Shown piece after piece: positions 8,769-17,172 of a stretch of DNA of 64,000 bases. The notes beneath the pieces are model-generated. The model worked only from the letters and a program-made list of their open reading frames with translations, was not told the origin of the DNA and searched no databases. The position numbers were made by a program, and so were the translations under genes. Source of the stretch: Roseiarcus sp963709185 (GTDB lineage Bacteria > Pseudomonadota > Alphaproteobacteria > Rhizobiales > Beijerinckiaceae). Where the stretch lies: NCBI GenBank assembly GCA_963709185.1, contig CAVPVQ010000026.1:62001-126000 (forward strand), in the 5' to 3' direction. The first letter of the stretch is position 1, and every line of letters begins with the position of its first letter.

Positions 8769-10061
8769 AATACCAGAGAGACATGCCGCAGGCGACGCGC
8801 CGCGGCTTCCTGACCGGCGCCGCCGGCCTGGCGGCGGCCGGATCGAGTCTGCGCGCCCGGCGCGGCCCTCGCGCTGGACGCCGGGCAAGGCGCCGAAGGC
8901 GAGGCGGCGAAAGGCGTCGTTCCGTTCCGCGGCGCCCATCAGGCCGGCATCGTCACGTCGCCCCAGGCGCACACGTATTTCGCCGCGTTCGACCTGACGA
9001 CCGACAAGCGCGCCGCTGTCGAAACCCTGCTGCGCGCCTGGACCGACGCCGCCGCTTTGTTGTGCGCGGGCAAGCCGGTCGACATTCCCGGCGCGGGCGA
9101 CCAGGCCGCCGAGCCCGATCCCGCCGACGTGCGCGGCCTGTCGGCGGCGCGCCTCACGCTGACCTTCGGTTTTGGCGCCGGGCTGTTCGTCAAGGACGGA
9201 CGCGACCGCTACGGACTGCGCGCCCATCGGCCCGAGGCTTTCGTCGACCTGCCGAACTTCCCCGGCGACCAGTTGGCGCCGGCGCGCACCGGGGGCGACC
9301 TGTCGGTCCAGGCTTGCGCCGGCAATCCGCAGGTCGCGTTCCACGCGATCCGCCAGTTGGCGCGACTCGCCTATGGCGTCGCGCAGATCCGTTGGGTGCA
9401 GGCCGGCTTTGTCTCCGACTACGGCGCGAAGACCACGCCGCGCAATCTGATGGGCTTCAAGGACGGCACCGGCAACCCGTCGCCTGACGACCCGAAGGCG
9501 ATGGATGCGTTGGTGTGGGCGGGCGACGAGGCGCCGCCGTGGATGCGCGGCGGCAGCTACCTCGTCGTCCGTCGCGCCCGCATCGCGCTCGAGCACTGGG
9601 ACCGCATGAACGTCGCGTTCCAGGAGCAGACGTTCGGGCGCCGGAAGCTCTCCGGCGCGCCGCTCGGCGCCGGCAACGAATTCGATCCGATCGATCTTGA
9701 CGCCAAAGACGCCAACGGGAATCCGGTCATTCCCGAGAATTCGCACGTGCGAATCGCCCATCAGGCGGCGCTCGACGGCGCGCGAATCCTGCGCCGCGCC
9801 TATTCGTACAACGACGGCGCCAATTTCACCGCCGAACGCTGGCCGCCGTGGCGCCAGGGCATGGAGTTCGACGCCGGGCTGATCTTCATGTGCTATCAGC
9901 GCGACCCGCGCAGCGGCTTCATCAAGATTTTCGAGAAAATGTCGCGCTACGACATGATGAACCAGTTCGTCACCAACACCGGCGGCGGCCATTTCGCCTG
10001 TCCCGGCGGCGTCGCCGAGGGGGAATTCATCGGCCAGCGATTGTTCGCGGCGACGACGTGA
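8765..10061 (+). CDS. DyP-type heme peroxidase (EfeB-like), frameshifted in the Tat signal
   Basis: The ATG at 8765 opens a Tat-type leader (RRGFLTGAAGLAAAGSS). The frame then runs into Arg-rich nonsense, while the mature protein continues in the next frame from about 8856 (GAALALDAGQG). Removing one base near 8853-8862 gives a complete protein of about 431 residues. The body is an EfeB-like dye-decolourising peroxidase: GFKDGTGNP carries the distal Asp and NSHVRIAHQ the proximal heme His, with GGSYLVVRRARI and RRAYSYNDG as expected. EfeB enzymes act in the periplasm on heme or porphyrin substrates and are linked to ferrous iron uptake. The next gene is an EfeO-like cupredoxin, which supports that role. 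The break lies in a GC repeat and may be an assembly error. Confidence 0.8.
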
Positions 10062-10108
10062 CGACGGCGAACGCTTGCAATGGCGCCGCGCCGGGCAAGG
10101 AGAGCTTG

Positions 10109-10448
10109 ATGAAGGGTTTCGCGTTCGCCGCAGTGCTGGCGCGCGGCGCTGGGATTGGCGAGCAGCGGCGCACGCGCCGAAGATCTGGCGAGCTATCCGG
10201 TCACGCTGAAGAACCACCGCTTCACGCCGACCGAGATTCACGTGCCGAGCGGCAAGCCGTTCTTCGTCATCGTCACGAACCTGGACGACACGGCCGACGA
10301 GTTTGAGATGAACGCGCCGGCGGTCGAGAAGGTGATCCCGGCCGGCGACCAGGGCAAGGTGCGGATACGGCCGCTTGGCCCCGGCCGCTTCCCGTTCTTC
10401 GGCGATTTCCATCGGGACACCGCGCAGGGCGTGATCATCTCGCAGTAG
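10109..10448 (+). CDS. Cupredoxin-domain protein (EfeO/P19-associated type), frameshifted in the signal peptide
   Basis: ATG 10109 has AAGGAGAG upstream and encodes MKGFAFAAVLA, after which the frame is lost. The other frame supplies AALGLASSGARAEDLASYP and the whole mature domain. Removing one base near 10139-10145 in a GCGCGCGG run gives about 112 residues with a normal signal peptide. The mature part is a small cupredoxin: HRFTPTEIHVPSGKPF, NLDDTADEFE, EKVIPAGD and PGRFPFFGDFH, the pattern found in EfeO N-terminal domains and in stand-alone iron-transport cupredoxins. It follows the DyP gene by 47 bases. No FTR1-type permease follows, so the module is either partial or completed elsewhere. 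Confidence 0.72.
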
Positions 10449-10460
10449 GGTCCGCGCGGC

Positions 10461-11225
10461 TCAGGCGCGCCACGCCGCATCGGCGCGGATGGTTCGCGTG
10501 TCATAGTCGCAACCGACCACGACGACCGAGACATTGTCCGACGCGCCGCGCTGCAACGTCAAAGAGATCAGCCGCGCGCAAACCCTTTGCGGGTCGTCGC
10601 CGCCGAGCAACGCCGCGATTTCGCTGTCGTCGACATGGTTGGTCAGCCCGTCGCTGCACAGCAAAAACCGGTCGCCGGCCTGAATCGGGCCGTCGCCGAT
10701 TTCGAGCGCCGCCTGATCGGCCGTCCCGAGCGCGCGGGTGATCACGTTTCGCCGCGGCCACGACTTGGCTTCCTTTCGATCGAGAATGCCGCGATCGATG
10801 AGGTCCTGGACCTCCGAATGGTCGCGCGAAATCTGGGTAAGAACGCCCTCGCGCAACAGATAGGCGCGGCTGTCGCCGCACCAGACGCAGGCGTAATGGG
10901 CGCCGTGAATCAGGATGGCGACGACCGTGGTGCCGACGACCCGCGTCCCGCGCGATCGGGCGAGCGCGCGCAGATCGGCGTTGACGCGGATGATGCGATC
11001 CTCGAAGCGCGCGAGAAGCTCGGCGGCCGAGTCGGGGGCCTCGATCGTCGCCAGCGCCGCGACCACCGCGTTGCTGGCCAGATCGCCTCCGCCGTGTCCG
11101 CCCATGCCGTCGGCGACGACCCAGAGCCCGACCTCCGGCCGGGCCAGCAGGCTGTCCTCGTTGATCTCGCGCACCTTGCCGACGTGGCTGGCGCTCGCGG
11201 TCTTGCAAAAGAAGGAGAGGGACAT
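10461..11225 (-). CDS. PP2C-family protein phosphatase, T6SS-associated (PppA-like)
   Basis: A 254-residue PPM/PP2C serine/threonine phosphatase. The metal-binding motifs are intact: EINEDS, VVADGMGGHGGGDLAS, FLLCSDGLTNHV and GASDNVSVVVV. ATG 11225 is preferred over the adjacent GTG at 11228. It is the last gene of a minus-strand T6SS block and lies 87 bases downstream of tagF. In the Pseudomonas H1 system PppA reverses phosphorylation of the FHA protein Fha by the kinase PpkA. Here an FHA protein heads the same operon (18739-20109), but no PpkA kinase is visible in the window. Confidence 0.88.
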   Translation of the reverse strand: MSLSFFCKTASASHVGKVREINEDSLLARPEVGLWVVADGMGGHGGGDLASNAVVAALATIEAPDSAAELLARFEDRIIRVNADLRALARSRGTRVVGTTVVAILIHGAHYACVWCGDSRAYLLREGVLTQISRDHSEVQDLIDRGILDRKEAKSWPRRNVITRALGTADQAALEIGDGPIQAGDRFLLCSDGLTNHVDDSEIAALLGGDDPQRVCARLISLTLQRGASDNVSVVVVGCDYDTRTIRADAAWRA

Positions 11226-11315
11226 CACGACGTCTTTCTACAGCATTTTTATGCAAGACGGGCGCCGGTCTGCGGCGGGCGAGCGCGCCGGGGAAGGATC
11301 GTCAGGGGCGATCGT

Positions 11316-12011
11316 TCAGGGGGAAGCGACGGGAGGGTCCTCGAATTGGCCGGTGAGCAGGTCGGCGAATCGCGTCGGGGCCGGCAGGCCGGTCGTCGCG
11401 AGCGCGGTTGGCGCGAAGCCTTCGCCGCCGATCGTCCACCAGAACGATTGGGTCGCGAAAGTCTGGCGATGGGCGAACCGCCGCGCCGCGCGAAACGCGA
11501 CGGCCAGTTCGCCGCCGAAATCGCGCACCACGACCGCGCCGTCGGCCAGCTCGGCGATGCCGGAAACCTCGGAGGCGCGCGGCAGCATCGCCGGCGGCGT
11601 CATCGCCATCACCGCCGCGGCGACGCCCTCGTAGTCCGCGTCCTGCTCCAGCGCATCGAGCAGAATCGTCTCGGCGGCCTCGCACCAGGCGTTGTTGGGA
11701 TCGAGTTCGGGCGGCGGCAGCGCCTCTTCGCCCTCCGTCGCAAACACGGTCAGCGGAAAATGCCGTCCGACGCCGTCGATCGACGCCATCAGCGCGCCAA
11801 GCACGGCCTCCCCGCAGAAGCTCGCGCCAAGCCAGAAGCGCCAGATCGGCGCGCTGTTATAGGCGTCGCGCCAGCCCTCGCCGAGCATCTGACGCGAGGT
11901 CGCCACGCTCGCCTGCAGCCACGGCTCCCAGACCTCGAGCAGACGCCGCGAGACATTGGCCGCGACGAAATCGCGCTTGGCCGGAAGCTTTCCGTAGAGA
12001 CCGGTGGGCAT
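11316..12011 (-). CDS. tagF: T6SS-associated protein TagF (ImpM)
   Basis: A 231-residue protein with the family N-terminus GLYGKLPAKRDFV, followed by WEPWLQASV and the middle segment YNSAPIWRFWL. These mark the TagF/ImpM family (also named BMA_A0400). In Pseudomonas, TagF restrains T6SS assembly post-translationally; in Agrobacterium a TagF domain is fused to PppA. Here TagF and the PP2C phosphatase are separate neighbours, which fits that functional link. The gene starts six bases after the tssM1 stop, so it is cotranscribed with it. Confidence 0.88.
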   Translation of the reverse strand: MPTGLYGKLPAKRDFVAANVSRRLLEVWEPWLQASVATSRQMLGEGWRDAYNSAPIWRFWLGASFCGEAVLGALMASIDGVGRHFPLTVFATEGEEALPPPELDPNNAWCEAAETILLDALEQDADYEGVAAAVMAMTPPAMLPRASEVSGIAELADGAVVVRDFGGELAVAFRAARRFAHRQTFATQSFWWTIGGEGFAPTALATTGLPAPTRFADLLTGQFEDPPVASP

Positions 12012-12017
12012 CAGGCC

Positions 12018-13286
12018 TCACAACCCGTTGGGGCATTTGAATTGGCGCAGCGATGGCAGGCTCAGCGGATTGTTCAGCGAGGCGGCGGTGAATTGATAGG
12101 ACACTTCGCGCCCGCCGATCACGAAACTCGCGCTGACCGCGCTGCCTCGCTGCAGCACGGAGCCGGCGTCGAGCAGACGGAACAAAGCCCATGCGCCGGT
12201 GCGCTCCAGCTTGGACACGCGGTCGGGCATTTCCGGCAGCAGCGCGATCGAGGCGGCTCCCGCGCCCGCGCCGGGCCATTGCACCGTCGAAGGCGCGTTG
12301 GTTCCCTGCTGAGCGACCACCGAGGCGCCGTTGATCAGCAGCGTCGCGGTCTGCGCCTCCCCGCTCATGGTGAGCGGCTTGACCTCCAGATTGATGGTCG
12401 GCTGATTGCCGCCGGTCGGGAAGAAGGCGTCGCGAATTTCCGCGGCCTGCTGGAACTGACGCAAAGTCGTATCGGAGAGCTTGCGGGTCAGCATGGGGCT
12501 CGGCCGCCAGGTCCAGGTCTTGCTGGAGAGATTCACCAGCGGCGCCAGATTGGTCGAGAAAAACCGATCGATCACCCCGCCCGGCGCGAACATTTTCGCA
12601 AAATCGGCCATCGGCACGTCGCGATCGCTCTTGGCGAAGGGATAGCGGTTGGCGGTGACCTGCTGGCACGCGCTCGTCACCTGGTCGGCGAGCGCCTGCG
12701 TGAGATCGGCGACCGAGGTTTCGCTGACCACCCCGGTGACGTCCTTGGCGACCTTGTCCATCATGCCGGCAAGCGGTTGCGGCAACCGCGTCACATTGCT
12801 GCGCAAGCTGGCGACTTGCACCTGCACCTGGTCCATCGCCTGCTTGGACTGGGTGGGATTGGTCGCCGCCAGCACCAGGTCGCGGTAGAGTTCATTGAGA
12901 TTGGCGAGCAGGTTGTCGATCGGGCGCTGACCGGCTTCGCCATCCACCAGCACTTGAATCGGCTTGAAATTGGCCTCGATCGAGGCGCCAGGCACTTCCG
13001 GCGCGGCGTCACCCGCCCGACGTTGGGATTTCATCGCCAGATTGAGCGCGGCCGCGCCGGTCGAGCCGAGACGGCTCGACAGCATCTGCGCGGCGGTGGC
13101 CTCCGCCGCCGCGCCCTGGGCGTTCGCCGGCGCCGTCTTCGGCGGACGCGTCAAGGAGGTTTCGTCGCGGATCGATTCGAATATCTGCTTGATGGGCGAC
13201 GTCGGCGCCGAGGCCGCGCTGAGCGCGAGATATTTCGTCTTGTCGGCGGCCAGCGGGCGCAAGGCGAGATTGCTCGAGCGCGGCAT
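12018..13286 (-). CDS. tssM: T6SS membrane-complex protein TssM1 (IcmF), C-terminal part after frameshift
   Basis: This frame holds the C-terminal third of TssM1, including the type VI IcmF C-terminal region (residues SNLALRPLAADKTKYL onward, then AMDQVQVQV, PLVNLSSKTWTWRPS and a late beta-rich domain with GTNAPSTVQWPG). The apparent start MPRSS is not a genuine N-terminus: the upstream frame reads IAAWHAALE across the same bases. Removing one base near 13272 joins HAALE to NLALRPLAA and yields a single protein of 1183 residues from 15570 to 12018. This segment is the periplasmic part that contacts the outer-membrane side of the complex. Confidence 0.8.
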   Translation of the reverse strand: MPRSSNLALRPLAADKTKYLALSAASAPTSPIKQIFESIRDETSLTRPPKTAPANAQGAAAEATAAQMLSSRLGSTGAAALNLAMKSQRRAGDAAPEVPGASIEANFKPIQVLVDGEAGQRPIDNLLANLNELYRDLVLAATNPTQSKQAMDQVQVQVASLRSNVTRLPQPLAGMMDKVAKDVTGVVSETSVADLTQALADQVTSACQQVTANRYPFAKSDRDVPMADFAKMFAPGGVIDRFFSTNLAPLVNLSSKTWTWRPSPMLTRKLSDTTLRQFQQAAEIRDAFFPTGGNQPTINLEVKPLTMSGEAQTATLLINGASVVAQQGTNAPSTVQWPGAGAGAASIALLPEMPDRVSKLERTGAWALFRLLDAGSVLQRGSAVSASFVIGGREVSYQFTAASLNNPLSLPSLRQFKCPNGL

Positions 13287-15570
13287 GCCAGGCGGCGATG
13301 AACTCCTTGCCGTAGAGATCGATGATGTCAGGCATCATGCTCGCATATTGCTGCTTGACGGCGCTTTGATCGCCCGACGGGCCGAGCACCCATTGCTCCT
13401 TCTGCATCTTGTCGGCGATGGTGGTCATGTGGTCGAGAAGCGCGCGGTAGAACCCCTGATAGGTGAAGAACGCGGGGACGCGGACGGTGTCGAGACTGGA
13501 GCCGTTCGCCGCTTCGAAAACCAACGCCATGTCGGGGCCGCCGCGCCGCGAAGCGATCCAGTCCTCGATCGGCTCGCCATGCGCCTCGGACTTCAGCAGC
13601 GTATAGGCGCGCTCGGCGACCCGCATGCGCGCGAGCGTCGCCTGCGCCTGCTCGACCAGCGGCCCGTTGAGCGAGATTTTCGGCGTCTCGCCATTGTCGA
13701 GATCGAGCATGGCGACCAGATGGGCGCGCAGCAGGTCGCGGCCCTGCTGATAGGGCGCGCCGGGATACATGTTCTCCTCCCAGTCGCGCGCGAACCAGTC
13801 GACGATCAGGTCCTTGTCGATGCTTGGCGCCTTGCCGCCCAGCATCAGATAGACCTTCAGCGCCTCATAGACGAAACTCGGGTCGTTGATGTTCTTCTGG
13901 ATCTGCTGTTCGAGCCGCAGCACGAGACGCGGCCGCATCAGACGCTCCAGCGCGGTGTCGTAGGCCGATTGCGACGCAGCCTCGAGACGCGGCCGCTGGC
14001 TCAGCCCAAACGTCTGGGCGACCGGCGTCGCGGCCTCGCGCGTCGCATAGCCGGTCGGCAGATTGAGCAAGCCGTCGACCCGTTCATAGACCGGCCGCAG
14101 GTCCGGATCGCCGACGGTGTCCTGCTTCAGCAACGGGCCCGCGGCGGCGGCATAGCCGTCAACGGCGCGGTCGGTGTCGGCGATCAGCGCGGCGTTGCGC
14201 GAATAGCTCATCCACCACGCGCCGAGAATCGCCAGCGTCGCGAGAGCGATCAGCGAGAAGGCGGCGGCGCGAATGAAGAACGAGCGGCGCACCGCCGCCA
14301 CATTGGTCGACACCCAGCCGGCTTCGCCAAACACCACCTTGGCCAGCAGGTCATGCAGGAAGAAGCTTTTGCCGACGCCGGAAAAAGCCGCGGCGCCGAA
14401 GCTCTCGACGCCGTAGCTCTTTTGCAGCGCGCCGATCACCTGGTCGAACGGCGTGCCCTCCTGCGTTCCCGACGTGAAATAGAAGCCGCGCAGCGTCGCG
14501 CTGGTCTGATAGCGCGTCGGTTCGAATATCCGGTTGAGGAAGTCGGAGACCGGCTTCTTGACCGCGCTGATCTGCGCGGGAAAGCCGAACAGGATCGCGC
14601 GCGCCCGCAGGTCGGGCTCCTCCTGCAGGCGCTCGGGCATCCGCTCGGCGAGGCGCTGCACGAGAAGGTCGATCTCGGCGGGAACCATGCCGACATTGTT
14701 GGCCTTCTTGTCGGCGGTCTGGAAGGTGGCTCCCCACACCAGGCGGCGCCTGGTCTCGTCGAGATCGGCGAAATACTGGGTGAAGCCGACGATCAGGTCC
14801 ATCTTGGTGAAGACGGCGTAGACCGGGAAGCTCACTTTCAATTCGTCGTGCAGTTCGGTCAGCCGCTTGCGAATGGCGTCAGCGTGCGCGCTCACTTCCG
14901 CCGCCGAGAGCTTGAGAATGTCCTCGATGCTGATCGCCACCAGCACGCCGTTGATCGGTTGGCGCGGCCGGTTGGCGCGCAGCATCGCAAGGAACGACAG
15001 CCAGCTCTTTCGATCGACCTTGGCGTCCGAGTCCTGCGTGGTGTAGCGCCCCGCCGTGTCGATCAGCACCGCCTCGTCGGTGAACCACCAGTCGCAATAG
15101 CGCGTGCCGCCGACCCCTTGCACCGCCCGCGCCGCCGTGTCGTTGGCCAGCGGAAACTTGAGCCCGGAATTGACCAGCGCCGTGGTCTTGCCGGCGCCGG
15201 GCGGCCCGATGATCAGGTACCACGGCAGATCGTAGAGATAGCTCGCGCTCGATTTGCTGCTCTTCTTCAGGGTGGCCAGCGCGTCCTGCATTTTCTCGGC
15301 AAGGACGGGCGCGTCGGTTTCGTCCGCGACAGGCTCGGTCAACGCCTTTTCGAGCGCCGCGGCGGCGCGCCGGCGCCTGATGATTGTGTAAGAGATCGAG
15401 GCGACGACGATGATCCAGACGACCAGGATGATGACGAAGCGCAGCCAGAATCCGTCGAACGGCTGCGAGTCGCCGACCGAAATGATCGGCCCGGCGAACC
15501 ACACCAGCGCCGAAAAGGTGATGGCGCCGACGACGCTGAGAGCGATCCAGACCCACGCCACGACAGTCAT
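13009..15570 (-). CDS. tssM: T6SS membrane-complex protein TssM1 (IcmF), N-terminal part before frameshift
   Basis: The start MTVVAWVWIALSVVG begins a two-helix membrane hairpin (about residues 5-65). A cytoplasmic NTPase-like domain follows, with an intact Walker A motif GPPGAGKTTAL and a Walker-B-like LIDTAGRYTTQD. A third membrane segment lies near residue 435 (FSLIALATLAILGAWW), then the IcmF-related periplasmic region. Genuine coding in this frame ends near 13272; the last 88 or so codons are out-of-frame shadow of the C-terminal part. TssM anchors the T6SS envelope complex together with TssL. It starts 33 bases after the tssL1 stop. The single-base break may be a sequence error. Confidence 0.85.
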   Translation of the reverse strand: MTVVAWVWIALSVVGAITFSALVWFAGPIISVGDSQPFDGFWLRFVIILVVWIIVVASISYTIIRRRRAAAALEKALTEPVADETDAPVLAEKMQDALATLKKSSKSSASYLYDLPWYLIIGPPGAGKTTALVNSGLKFPLANDTAARAVQGVGGTRYCDWWFTDEAVLIDTAGRYTTQDSDAKVDRKSWLSFLAMLRANRPRQPINGVLVAISIEDILKLSAAEVSAHADAIRKRLTELHDELKVSFPVYAVFTKMDLIVGFTQYFADLDETRRRLVWGATFQTADKKANNVGMVPAEIDLLVQRLAERMPERLQEEPDLRARAILFGFPAQISAVKKPVSDFLNRIFEPTRYQTSATLRGFYFTSGTQEGTPFDQVIGALQKSYGVESFGAAAFSGVGKSFFLHDLLAKVVFGEAGWVSTNVAAVRRSFFIRAAAFSLIALATLAILGAWWMSYSRNAALIADTDRAVDGYAAAAGPLLKQDTVGDPDLRPVYERVDGLLNLPTGYATREAATPVAQTFGLSQRPRLEAASQSAYDTALERLMRPRLVLRLEQQIQKNINDPSFVYEALKVYLMLGGKAPSIDKDLIVDWFARDWEENMYPGAPYQQGRDLLRAHLVAMLDLDNGETPKISLNGPLVEQAQATLARMRVAERAYTLLKSEAHGEPIEDWIASRRGGPDMALVFEAANGSSLDTVRVPAFFTYQGFYRALLDHMTTIADKMQKEQWVLGPSGDQSAVKQQYASMMPDIIDLYGKEFIAAWHAALEQSRLAPAGRRQDEISRAQRGLGADVAHQADIRIDPRRNLLDASAEDGAGERPGRGGGGHRRADAVEPSRLDRRGRAQSGDEIPTSGG

Positions 15571-15603
15571 ATGAACAACCGTTCCAATTTGCCGCTCGGG
15601 CGA

Positions 15604-17172
15604 TCAATCGGCGCGTGGAATGGAAATTTCCACCCGTCTGTTCTTCGCCTTGTTTTCAACCGTATCGTTCGGCGCCACCGGATTGTCTGAACCCTTGCCC
15701 GACACCGTCACCCGCTGGGGCTGGGAAAGACCCGTTTTCAGCACGCCGGCGACGGATTTGGCCCGCGCTTCCGAGAGTTCCCAATTCGAGGGGAAGGTTA
15801 CGGTCTTGATCGGGTCGGTGTCGGAATAGCCGTCGACGCGGATGCCGCCCGGCTCCTTCTCCAGGGTCCTGGCGATCTTGCCGGCGATCGGCGTGAATGA
15901 ATCATTGACCTTCGCCGCACCCGAGGGAAACAGCACGAGATTGCCGATGCGGATGATGATCGAGGTCGCCGTCTGGTCTGCGCTGAGCTTGCCGCCGACA
16001 ATCTCGTCGGCCAGCGCCGCGCGAATGCGCTCCAGTTGCGTCGAAACATGCGCCGGGGGATCGGGCGGCGGCTTGACGACAGTCTCGCGGGCGATCGTGA
16101 TTTCATTGTCCGGATGCAGCCGCGCCATCTTCAGCGCGACCGCTTCGGCCTGACCGCTCAGCATGTTGCGCAGCACCAGATAGACGCCGAGCAGGATCAC
16201 GCCGGCCACCGCGGCGATCGACCAGACCGGCACGCGCAACCGGTTGGCGACGATGCCGATGATCTGGCCGCGCCAATGCGGCGAAAGATCCTCGATCGTC
16301 TTGGACTGCACGCGACGGATCGTCTCGTAGAGGTCGCGTCGGATGCCCTGCAGGGCGCCGGCCCCGCCGCCGCTGCTCGAGGCGCGATAGACGCCCTCGA
16401 AGCCCAGACTGAGGCAGGCGTGCATGATCTCGAGCAGGCCAAGATTGGCCGCCGGATTCTGCTTGGCGCGATCGAGCTCCTGGAAGAACTTCACGCCGCC
16501 CGTTCGCTCGCTGAAGAAGCGGACCAGCATGCTGTATTTGGTCCACAGGTGACGATCGTCGGTCGGAAGATTCTGGACGATGTCGTCGGCGGTCGCGGCC
16601 AGCGCGTATTTGGCGGCGTTGATCTGCTCGGGCGCGACGCCGGCGGCCCGCGCATCCGCCTCGAACTGCACGATCGATTGGGCGACCTGGTCCATCAACT
16701 GCCCGGATCCGGCGCGCGACAGCGAGGCGCGCAAGCGGCCGAGCAGCAACAGCAAGGAAGCGGAGGCGCGCGACAGCGGGTTGCCGGGAATCGCCACGAG
16801 GTCGACGGAAACGTGCGGCGAAATCGGCGCGGGCGTCATTGGCGCCGGCGCGCTCGCCTGTTGCATGTAAGGATTGACCGGCTGAGGCGTCGGCGTCGTC
16901 GCCCATCCGTCCCAATTGGCCTGTCCGCCTTGCGGCGGCGGTTGATAGGGCGGCGGGGGCTGGTAAGGCGGCGGTTGCCGGTAGGGCGGCGGCGCGTAGG
17001 ACGGCGGGGGCGGCGCATAGGACGGCGGAGGCGGAGGCGGATAGACGACCGGCGAGGTCGGCGTCGCCGCCGGCGGCGTTCCCCCCGGCGCCGGCGACGG
17101 CCGCCGGCCGCCGGGATTGGGGCGGATGATGGTTCGTTCGCGACGGCCGAAGGGATCGTCGTTGTCGCTCAT
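15604..17172 (-). CDS. tssL: T6SS protein TssL1 with C-terminal OmpA-like peptidoglycan-binding domain
   Basis: The protein has 522 residues from ATG 17172, which overlaps the tssK1 stop by four bases (ATGA). Domain order: about 110 residues of Pro/Tyr-rich linker with PPPSYAPPP repeats; DotU/TssL cytoplasmic domain (FFSERTGGVKFF, GLLEIMHACLSLGFEG); one transmembrane helix (WSIAAVAGVILLGVYLVL); then a C-terminal OmpA-family domain (VLFPSGAAKVND, VDGYSDTDPI, LSEARAKSV, NRRVEISIP). The OmpA-like end should bind peptidoglycan and anchor the complex, which may matter because no TssJ lipoprotein is present in this block. The second TssL in the window (62516-63442) lacks this domain. Confidence 0.92.
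   Translation of the reverse strand: MSDNDDPFGRRERTIIRPNPGGRRPSPAPGGTPPAATPTSPVVYPPPPPPSYAPPPPSYAPPPYRQPPPYQPPPPYQPPPQGGQANWDGWATTPTPQPVNPYMQQASAPAPMTPAPISPHVSVDLVAIPGNPLSRASASLLLLLGRLRASLSRAGSGQLMDQVAQSIVQFEADARAAGVAPEQINAAKYALAATADDIVQNLPTDDRHLWTKYSMLVRFFSERTGGVKFFQELDRAKQNPAANLGLLEIMHACLSLGFEGVYRASSSGGGAGALQGIRRDLYETIRRVQSKTIEDLSPHWRGQIIGIVANRLRVPVWSIAAVAGVILLGVYLVLRNMLSGQAEAVALKMARLHPDNEITIARETVVKPPPDPPAHVSTQLERIRAALADEIVGGKLSADQTATSIIIRIGNLVLFPSGAAKVNDSFTPIAGKIARTLEKEPGGIRVDGYSDTDPIKTVTFPSNWELSEARAKSVAGVLKTGLSQPQRVTVSGKGSDNPVAPNDTVENKAKNRRVEISIPRAD

Noticed and set aside
10587..13301. Long plus-strand open frame of 904 codons opposite the first T6SS block
   Set aside because: Antisense to PP2C, tagF and tssM1, all of which have clear family motifs; its composition (Arg, Gly, His, Ala rich) is typical of antisense frames in GC-rich DNA.
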